Of a stretch of DNA of 64,000 bases, positions 58,358-64,000 are shown one piece after another. Below the pieces are notes generated by a model that saw only the letters and a program-made list of their open reading frames with translations, was not told the DNA's origin and did not search any database. Location: positions 62,001-126,000 of the forward strand of contig CAWIGR010000012.1 of the NCBI GenBank assembly GCA_963835705.1. Reading direction: 5' to 3'. The position numbers and the translations under genes were made by a program. This DNA comes from JACVRW01 sp963835705 (lineage in GTDB: Bacteria; Actinomycetota; Thermoleophilia; Solirubrobacterales; Thermoleophilaceae). Every line of letters starts with the position of its first letter. The stretch's first letter is position 1.

Positions 58358-59687
58358 CGCTTCCGCCCCGCGCCCGCCTGGTCCGGGTCCCGCTCGAAGG
58401 GGGGCCCGCGGCGGCAGACGGGGCACTGCTCGTGCGGGACGACCCGCGGCCGTTCGCGCTCGCCGGCGACTGGGCCGGCAGCGGCGCGCTGGTGGGGTCG
58501 GCGCCGCTGGCGGTGGCCTCTCCGGAGGAGGATCCGTTCGGGTTGCTCGACCTGCAGCCGGAGGTGGATGCGGATTCGCTCGGCGCCACGGCCCCCGGCG
58601 GCGCCCCGCCCGACGCCGTCGGGGGCGGCTGGTTCGGCTTCCTCGGCTACTCGCTCGGAGCCACGCTCGAGCCCGTTCCCCCCGGGCCGCCGCGGCCCGT
58701 GCCGCTCCCCCGCTTCGCGCTCGCCTTCTACGACCACCTGCTGAGGCTCGACCCCTCGGGGCGCTGGTGGTTCGAGGCGCTCTGGAGCGAAGAGCGCGAC
58801 GCCGCGCTGCGCGACCGCCTCGAGGCCCTCACGGCGCGGGTGGCCGCGGGTGCCGGCGAGCGGCCCGTTCGGGTCGGGGCCTTCGAGCCCGTCGCGCCGG
58901 GCGCCGCGGGGCACGTCGCAACGGTGGCGGAGTGCCGCGAGCGCATCGCGGCCGGCGAGATCTTCCAGGCCAACCTCTGCCTGCGCCTCGAGGGGCGCTG
59001 GTCCGGCGAGCCCGTGGACCTCTTCGCCCGCGCCGCGCGGACGCTCGAGCCGCGCCACGCGGCGCTCGTGGCTGGGCCGTGGGGCGCCGTCTGCAGCCTG
59101 TCGCCGGAGCTGTTCCTGCGCCGCCGCGGCCGGCAGGTCGTGACCGAGCCGATCAAGGGCACCGCGCCGCGCCCGGACGGCCCGGACACGCTCGCCGCCT
59201 CCGCCAAGGACCGCGCCGAGAACGTGATGATCGTCGACCTCATGCGAAACGACCTGGGCCGCGTGTGCGAGTACGGGTCGGTGTCGGTGGCGGAGCTCGC
59301 GGAGCCGCGACCGGCGCCCGGGGTGTGGCACCTCGTCTCCAGGGTGGCGGGGACGCTGCGGCCGGAGGTGGGCGACGCCGACCTGCTGCGGGCGAGCTTC
59401 CCGCCCGGCTCGGTGACCGGGGCGCCGAAGATCCAGACCATGCGTGTGATCGCCGAGCTGGAGGCGACGGGCCGCGAGGCGTACACGGGAGCGATCGGGT
59501 ACGCGAGCCCGTTGGCCGGACTCGAGCTGAACGTGGCGATCAGGACCCTGGAGATGCGCGGAGAGCGGATCTGGCTCGGCGCCGGAGGCGGGATCGTGGC
59601 CGACTCCGCCCCCGAGGCGGAGCTCCAGGAGTGCCTGGTGAAGGCCCGCCCGGTGGTGGAGGCGGCGGGGGGCCGGCTGGCCGGTGA
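58354..59687 (+). CDS. pabB: Aminodeoxychorismate synthase component I; unresolved 3' end
   Basis: About 444 residues from GTG 58354. Chorismate-utilising fold: EIFQANLCLRLEG, TEPIKGTAPRPDGPDTLAAS, DRAENVMIVDLMRNDLGRVC, FPPGSVTGAPKIQTMRVIAE and GAIGYASPLAGLELNVAIRT with GAGGGIVADSAPEAE. It makes 4-amino-4-deoxychorismate for folate. As written the frame lacks a stop at its natural end and runs on to 60267 in the shadow of pabC. One more G in the GGGGGG run (about 59668-59673) would end it at the GTGA shared with pabC; one fewer would fuse it to pabC. Confidence 0.9.
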
Positions 59688-60406
59688 GCGGGCTGTCTCT
59701 CGCTCGCACCGTCCCGGTTTTCGCTCTCGCCGGCGGGGCATCGCGGCCGGACGCCGAGCGCGGCGTGTTCTCAACCATGCTCGTGCGCGAAGGGGCGGCC
59801 GTCGACCTCGCGGCTCACCTGGCACGCCTGCGCGAGAGCGTTCTCGAGCTCTACGGGCAGGTGCTGCCGGACGGGCTGGAGCAGCGGGTGTGCGAAGCCG
59901 CCACGCCCCATGCCCTGGCGCGCCTGCGCGTGCTCGCCTCCCCGGGAGAGTCGACCGTCGAGGTGGAGGCGCATCCGATCGACCGGCTCGACACGGAGCC
60001 CGTCGCCCTCGCGCCCGCGGTGCTCCCGGGCGGGCTCGGCGCGCACAAGTGGCGGGATCGCCTCCTGCTCGACGAGCTCCAGCGGCGACTGGGGGCGGTG
60101 CCGCTGCTCGTGGACCTCGACGGGCATGTGCTCGAGGCGGCCCACGCCAACGTCTGGATCCGCGAGGGGGAGACGCTTGTCACCCCTCCCATCGACGGCC
60201 GCCTCCTTCCGGGCACCGTTCGGGCCCGCCTGCTCGCCGATTCGCCCGCCGGCCACGCCGCCCGTGAGGAGCCCGTCACCCTGGAGCGGGCCGCCGGCGC
60301 CGACGAGCTGCTGCTCAGCTCCTCGCTCCGTGCGCTGCATCCGGCCACGCTGACAGGCGGGCGCGCCGATCCGGCGGCGCCCACGCTCGTGCCCGCCGTC
60401 AGGTAG
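59684..60406 (+). CDS. pabC: 4-amino-4-deoxychorismate lyase (PLP fold-type IV)
   Basis: 240 residues from GTG 59684. Fold-type IV aminotransferase-like: ERGVFSTMLVREGAAVDLAA, the PLP lysine in GAHKWRDRLLLDELQRR, LDGHVLEAAHANVWIREGET, PPIDGRLLPGTVRARLL. It releases pyruvate to give 4-aminobenzoate. It directly follows pabB, so both halves of pABA synthesis from aminodeoxychorismate are here; the glutaminase component PabA is not. Confidence 0.9.
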   Translation: MSGLSLARTVPVFALAGGASRPDAERGVFSTMLVREGAAVDLAAHLARLRESVLELYGQVLPDGLEQRVCEAATPHALARLRVLASPGESTVEVEAHPIDRLDTEPVALAPAVLPGGLGAHKWRDRLLLDELQRRLGAVPLLVDLDGHVLEAAHANVWIREGETLVTPPIDGRLLPGTVRARLLADSPAGHAAREEPVTLERAAGADELLLSSSLRALHPATLTGGRADPAAPTLVPAVR

Positions 60407-60428
60407 CGGCCGGTCCCGCCGTGAGGGC

Positions 60429-60974
60429 CTACGAGGCGCGAGCCCTGCTCGCCTTGGCTCTGGCCTCACGCGCCCGCTCCAACTCGCGGGCCGCCGGCTG
60501 GCTCTCCAGGTTGATCTCCACCAGCTGCGCCGCCGCCGCCGCGGCGGCCTCGGCCAGCAGCGTTCCCGTCAACGCGTCGCCGCGCACGTGGGGGCTTGCC
60601 CCCCGCGCCACCGCCGCGCCGAGCTCGGCCGCCTCGGCGGCCCGCTCCGCGATCGCCAGCGGCGGCCCGCTCGCCTCGAGCTGCGCCTGCTCCAGGCGCG
60701 CCTCCCGAGAGGGGTCGTCGCGCGGCACCCGTTCGGCCTCCAGCACCGACGCGTACGACGACAGGTCCAGCTCCGCCAGCTCGAGCGCCTCCGCGCGCAG
60801 GGCGCCCGCCCGCGAGGCCGCCGCCGCGTCTCCCGCCAGACCGGCCGACATCTCCACCAGCGCGGCGCCCAGCGCGAGCGCGAACCCGGCCGAAGATCCG
60901 CCCCCCGGCGCCGGCGTCCTCGCCGCGACGTCGTCGAGGAACGACGCGAGCTGCTGTTCCCGGAGCCCCGACAT
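60429..60974 (-). CDS. Cyclodeaminase/cyclohydrolase family protein (FchA-like)
   Basis: 181 residues from ATG 60974 (SGLREQQLASFLDDVAARTP). The family signature RTPAPGGGSSAGFALALGAA is present, followed by helices (LVEMSAGLAGDAAAASRAGA, VPRDDPSREARLEQA). Members are methenyl-tetrahydrofolate cyclohydrolase (FchA) or formiminotetrahydrofolate cyclodeaminase, acting on one-carbon folate units. Next to malyl-CoA-lyase-like and glyoxylate-aminotransferase-like genes, FchA is the better guess. Tail-to-tail with pabC. Confidence 0.85.
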   Translation of the reverse strand: MSGLREQQLASFLDDVAARTPAPGGGSSAGFALALGAALVEMSAGLAGDAAAASRAGALRAEALELAELDLSSYASVLEAERVPRDDPSREARLEQAQLEASGPPLAIAERAAEAAELGAAVARGASPHVRGDALTGTLLAEAAAAAAAQLVEINLESQPAARELERAREARAKASRARAS

Positions 60975-61001
60975 TGCCGCGATCGTAATCTTCCGCGGAC
61001 C

Positions 61002-61854
61002 ATGGGACCGCTGAGCGACGAACAGATCGACTCCTTCCACCGCGACGGCTTCCTCATCATCGAGGAGGGCTTCCTTGCCCCGAGCGCGATCGAGACGCTC
61101 CGCGAGCGCTTCGCGGCGCTCTTCACCGGCGAGTACGCGACCGGCATCGCTCCCGACGAGGTCAACTGGAAAGAGGGGCGCGACCGCGATGACGTGACGC
61201 GCCAGATCTGCAACGGCTGGCGGGCGGACGACCTCATCGCCGCACAGGTGCTGAGCGAGCGCACCGGACAGGCAGGCGGCGCAGCTGATGGGCTACGGCG
61301 GCACCCGCATGCTCCAGGACAACTGCCTCTGGAAGCCGCCCGGCACCAAGTCGCTCGGCATGCACCAGGACGGCTCGTTCGCCGACTACCTCGTCCCGGC
61401 CGAGATGATCACGTGCTGGGTTGCGCTCGACGACACCCAGGCCGGCGGCGGCACGATCGAGTATGTGCGCGGCTCCCACAAGTGGCCGAAGACCCCGCCC
61501 GACCGCGGCAGCTTCCACGCGCCCGACGACTGGCTCGCCCCGATGCGGAATGCGGCGCCCGAGGGGGTCGAGCCGGAGCTGGTGCCGGTGGTCGTGAAGG
61601 CGGGCGGCGCCACCTTCCACCACTCGCTCACGTTCCACGGCTCGGGCCCGAACGAGGCGACGGTCGAGCGGCGCGCGCTCGTGTCCCACCTGATCCCCGT
61701 GGAGGCCCGCTTCCACCCCGAGAACACCGACGTCACCTACTCGCGCTACCGGCGCCGCGGCGACCTGTCGCTCGACGAGTCGTTCTTCCCGGTCGTGTGG
61801 GACGAGAACGGCGGCCGGAGCTCCTGGCTGGCCGGCCTTCCGGCTCTGGCCTAG
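61002..61854 (+). CDS. Phytanoyl-CoA dioxygenase (PhyH) family protein; one frame break
   Basis: About 284 residues after correction. N-terminus from ATG 61002: GPLSDEQIDSFHRDGFLIIE, EEGFLAPSAIETLRERFAAL. The frame changes near 61275 (between LSERTG and LMGYGGTRMLQDNCLW). The second frame holds the iron site LGMHQDGSFADY (HxD) and the distal His in HSLTFHGSGPNEATVERRAL. Fe(II)/2-oxoglutarate-dependent hydroxylase; substrate unknown. Only 61288-61854 is open without correction. Its end overlaps the CitE-like gene by 4 bp. Confidence 0.85.
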
Positions 61855-62840
61855 GCGGTCGCCGAGTGGACGATCTCGGGCGGCCGGCTCGCCTCGATCT
61901 GCTCGAGCTTCGCGAGCAGGTTCTCCGCCATGCGGATCGACGCCGCGTCGATCAGCCGCCCGTCGAGCGAGACCGCGCCCTTGCCCTCGACGGCGGCGGC
62001 GCGCATCGCCTCGACGATGCGGCGCGTGCGCTCCACCAGGCGCGGCGCCGGCGTGAACACCTCGTTGGCCAGCCCGACCTGCGACGGGTGGATCGCCCAC
62101 TTGCCCTCGTAGCCGAGCACCGCTGAGCGCCGAGCGGCGGCGATGTAGCCCTCGGGGTCGGTGAAGTCCCCGTACGGGCCGTCGATCGGCCGCAGCCCGT
62201 GGGCGCGGCAGGTGACCGCGATGCGCGCGAGCGGATAGTGCCACTGGTCGCCCCAGTGGCGCTCGCGCTCCTCGCTCCCGTTCGCGTCGGTGAGCACCGC
62301 GTAGTTCTCGTCCACCCCGCCGATCGACGCCGTGTGGCTCTGGATCGACGCCGCATAGTCCGCCACCCCGAAGATCATCGCCTCCATCCGCTCCGGGCAG
62401 GCCTGGGCGATCTCGTCGACGTTGACCATGCCGATCGCGGTCTCGATCAGCACGGCCAGGCCGATCTGCCGCTCGATCCCCATCGCCTCCTCGATCTGCG
62501 TCAAGAGCGTGGCGACCAGGTGCACGTCGCCGGCGCCGCTCACCTTCGGGATCACGATGGCGTCGAGGTGCTCGCCGGCCTGCTCCACCACGTCGACGAC
62601 GTCGCGGTAGCACCAGTGGGTGTCGAGCCCGTTGATGCGCACCGACACCGAGCAGCGCGACCAGTCCTGCTCGCGCAGCGCGTCCACCAGGTTGATCCGG
62701 GCCTGCTCCTTGTCGTCCGGGGCCACCGCGTCCTCGAGGTCGAGCATCACCACGTCCGCGCCCAGACCCGGCGCCTTCTCGAGCATGCGGACGTTGCTGC
62801 TCGGCACGGCCAGCTCGCTGCGGTGGAGTCGCGTCTTCAT
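61851..62840 (-). CDS. CoA-ester lyase, CitE/malyl-CoA lyase-like
   Basis: 329 residues from ATG 62840 (KTRLHRSELAVPSSNVRMLE). HpcH/HpaI-fold C-C lyase: KAPGLGADVVMLDLEDAVAP (metal-binding), IVIPKVSGAGDVH, LAVLIETAIGMVNVDEIAQA, EAMIFGVADYAASIQSHTAS and YEGKWAIHPSQVGLANEVF. The LHRSELAVPSSN start and overall length fit malyl-CoA/beta-methylmalyl-CoA lyases (Mcl type), which interconvert malyl-CoA with acetyl-CoA and glyoxylate. The divergent gene encodes a glyoxylate-type aminotransferase, consistent with glyoxylate as shared metabolite. Confidence 0.9.
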   Translation of the reverse strand: MKTRLHRSELAVPSSNVRMLEKAPGLGADVVMLDLEDAVAPDDKEQARINLVDALREQDWSRCSVSVRINGLDTHWCYRDVVDVVEQAGEHLDAIVIPKVSGAGDVHLVATLLTQIEEAMGIERQIGLAVLIETAIGMVNVDEIAQACPERMEAMIFGVADYAASIQSHTASIGGVDENYAVLTDANGSEERERHWGDQWHYPLARIAVTCRAHGLRPIDGPYGDFTDPEGYIAAARRSAVLGYEGKWAIHPSQVGLANEVFTPAPRLVERTRRIVEAMRAAAVEGKGAVSLDGRLIDAASIRMAENLLAKLEQIEASRPPEIVHSATA

Positions 62841-62929
62841 GGGAGCAGTAGAACGCCACGCGCACGTGCCCGCAAGCTGAGCTAGAGGAATTTCATGGTC
62901 GCCCGAGCGCAACTCAATACATAGACGGA

Positions 62930-62959
62930 AACCTAAGAGTTATTTGAAAATCTTAGGTT
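62930..62959. promoter_or_regulatory. Perfect 9-12-9 inverted repeat, probable operator
   Basis: AACCTAAGA (62930-62938) and TCTTAGGTT (62951-62959) are exact inverted copies 12 nt apart in an AT-rich patch that stands out from the surrounding GC-rich DNA. It lies between the divergent malyl-CoA-lyase-like gene and the class V aminotransferase, 33 nt before the latter's ATG. Most likely a binding site for a dimeric regulator controlling one or both genes. Confidence 0.65.
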
Positions 62960-62992
62960 GTGCTCGTCGCTGCTTTCGGGGACGCTAGAACC

Positions 62993-64000
62993 ATGAAGGA
63001 AGACCTTCCGTCGTTGCATCCGCCTGAGCGCCTGCTCTGCGGCCCCGGTCCCACGAACGTGGATCCCGCGGTGATCGAAGCGATGAGCCGGCCCATGCTC
63101 GGCCACCTCGACCCCGTGCTTCACGAGATCCTGCTGGATGTCGTGTCGATGCTGCGCGCGACGTGGCGCATGCCCGACGGGCTGGTGCTGCCGCTCCAGT
63201 GCACCGGGACCGGGGGGATGGAGACCGGCATCGCGAACCTGCTCGAGCCGGGCGACACCGCGATCGTCGCCCAGAGCGGGTTCTTCGGCCGGCGCATCGC
63301 CGAGATCGCGCATAGATACGGGGCGGACGTGGTCGAGGTGGACGCGGACTGGGGCGAGGCGGTGCCGAACGAGCGCCTGATCGATGCGCTCGACCGCCAT
63401 CCGCACGCGCGCATGCTGGCGGTGGTGCACGCCGAGACCTCGACGGGCGTGGAGCACCCGCTCGCGGAGCTGGGCGCGGCGATGGAGGGCCGCGACACGC
63501 TCCTGATGGCCGACTGCGTGACCTCGCTCGGCGGCGTGCCGCTCGAGACCGGCGCATGGGGCGTCGACTTCGCCTACTCGTGCACCCAGAAGTGCCTGGC
63601 AGCACCGCCCGGGATGTCGCCGCTGGCGGTATCGGAGAGGGCGATGGAGCGCATCCGGACGCGGCGCACCCCGGTGCCGTTCTCGTTCGACCTCTTGCTG
63701 CTGCAGCGCTACTGGGTCGAGCGGCCGGCCGCCTACCACCACACGGCGCCGATCCTCGGGATCTACGCACTGCACGAGGCGCTCCGCCTGGCGCTCGAGG
63801 AGGGCCTGGAGGCGCGCTGGGAGCGGCACGCCGAGGCCGCGGCGCACCTCCGCAAGGAGCTCGAGGCGCGCGGGCTGCAGGTGCTGGCCGAGCCCGACCA
63901 CCGCCTGGCGCCGCTGACCGCCGTGCGGGTGCCGGCGGGCGTGGACGGGAAGGCGGTCCAGGGGCGGCTGCTGCAAGAGCATTCGATAGAGGTCGGCGGC
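62993..64000 (+). CDS. Class V aminotransferase (serine/alanine-glyoxylate aminotransferase type), 3' end beyond window
   Basis: 336 codons from ATG 62993 to the window edge without a stop. PLP fold: LLCGPGPTNVDPAVIEAMSR, LPLQCTGTGGMETGIANLLE, AVVHAETSTGVEHPLAELG, DCVTSLGGVPLETGAWGVDF and the PLP lysine in YSCTQKCLAAPPGMSPLAVS. It fits serine-glyoxylate or alanine-glyoxylate aminotransferases, which turn glyoxylate into glycine. About 40 residues should be missing. It pairs logically with the divergent malyl-CoA-lyase-like gene. Confidence 0.92.
   Translation, partial: MKEDLPSLHPPERLLCGPGPTNVDPAVIEAMSRPMLGHLDPVLHEILLDVVSMLRATWRMPDGLVLPLQCTGTGGMETGIANLLEPGDTAIVAQSGFFGRRIAEIAHRYGADVVEVDADWGEAVPNERLIDALDRHPHARMLAVVHAETSTGVEHPLAELGAAMEGRDTLLMADCVTSLGGVPLETGAWGVDFAYSCTQKCLAAPPGMSPLAVSERAMERIRTRRTPVPFSFDLLLLQRYWVERPAAYHHTAPILGIYALHEALRLALEEGLEARWERHAEAAAHLRKELEARGLQVLAEPDHRLAPLTAVRVPAGVDGKAVQGRLLQEHSIEVGG

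Overview
This is a 64 kb high-GC chromosomal segment with dense gene packing, many GTG starts and very many 4-bp ATGA/GTGA stop-start overlaps. The gene content points to a free-living actinobacterium, most likely of the Thermoleophilia (Solirubrobacterales/Gaiellales) type. The supporting features are a GuaB3-type IMP dehydrogenase, a CysO/CysM/Mec/MoeZ sulfur-carrier set, a c-di-AMP riboswitch in front of an M23 cell-wall hydrolase, a DUF1802 protein and a Rrf2-SufC-SufBD-SufS-SufU operon. The class-level placement is an inference. No rRNA, tRNA, CRISPR array, phage or insertion sequence was seen.

Layout. 0-6.3 kb: cold-shock protein (partial), glmS, glmM, rpsI, rplM on the minus strand, then a c-di-AMP riboswitch and an M23 peptidase on the plus strand. 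6.3-12.4 kb: a tract full of broken genes (cupin, NAD(P)H-binding protein, large LuxR-type ATPase regulator) with an intact SnoaL-like gene, ending in a LysR regulator. 12.4-28.3 kb: mainly minus-strand housekeeping operons: guaB3-guaA; pyrF-lysM-dacA-pfkB behind an HU gene; TldD/TldE with two small partners; murI-rph-rdgB-CDF transporter; a lone Flp pilin. 28.4-34.2 kb: asnB with a glycosyltransferase, an HDAC-like deacetylase, nadB and a flavin reductase. 34.2-42.8 kb: a Cys/His-rich small protein, a decayed hydantoinase pair (hyuA carrying a palindromic repeat insertion), a 3-hydroxyisobutyrate-dehydrogenase-like enzyme, DUF1802, a GyrI-like protein, and an ABC-2 permease whose ATPase gene is only a stump. 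42.8-51.6 kb: two acyl-CoA dehydrogenases, then JAMM protease, two ferritin-like Tat proteins, TatA, CysM, an SDR, a cupin, CysO and MoeZ. 51.8-60.4 kb: NarL-type two-component system, SCO1, SUF operon, pabB-pabC. 60.4-64 kb: FchA-like cyclohydrolase, PhyH dioxygenase, malyl-CoA-lyase-like enzyme and a class V aminotransferase cut by the window end.

The most interesting signal is not a gene. Three short intergenic elements (14796-14861, 19706-19769, 47644-47707) share a conserved asymmetric internal loop, built from GGCGTCCTCGG on one side and CCTGCGTCCT on the other. The loop is flanked by two stems whose sequences differ between copies but still pair. All three lie 17-23 nt after a stop codon and in the same orientation relative to that upstream gene (guaB3, HU, tatA). 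This looks like a structured 3'-UTR RNA family.

Several conserved genes (rpsI, rph, pabB, PhyH, LysR) carry a single frame break, often at short G/C runs. Some breaks are therefore probably base-calling errors. The repeat insertion in hyuA, the ABC ATPase stump and the truncated SgcJ-like gene look like real rearrangements.
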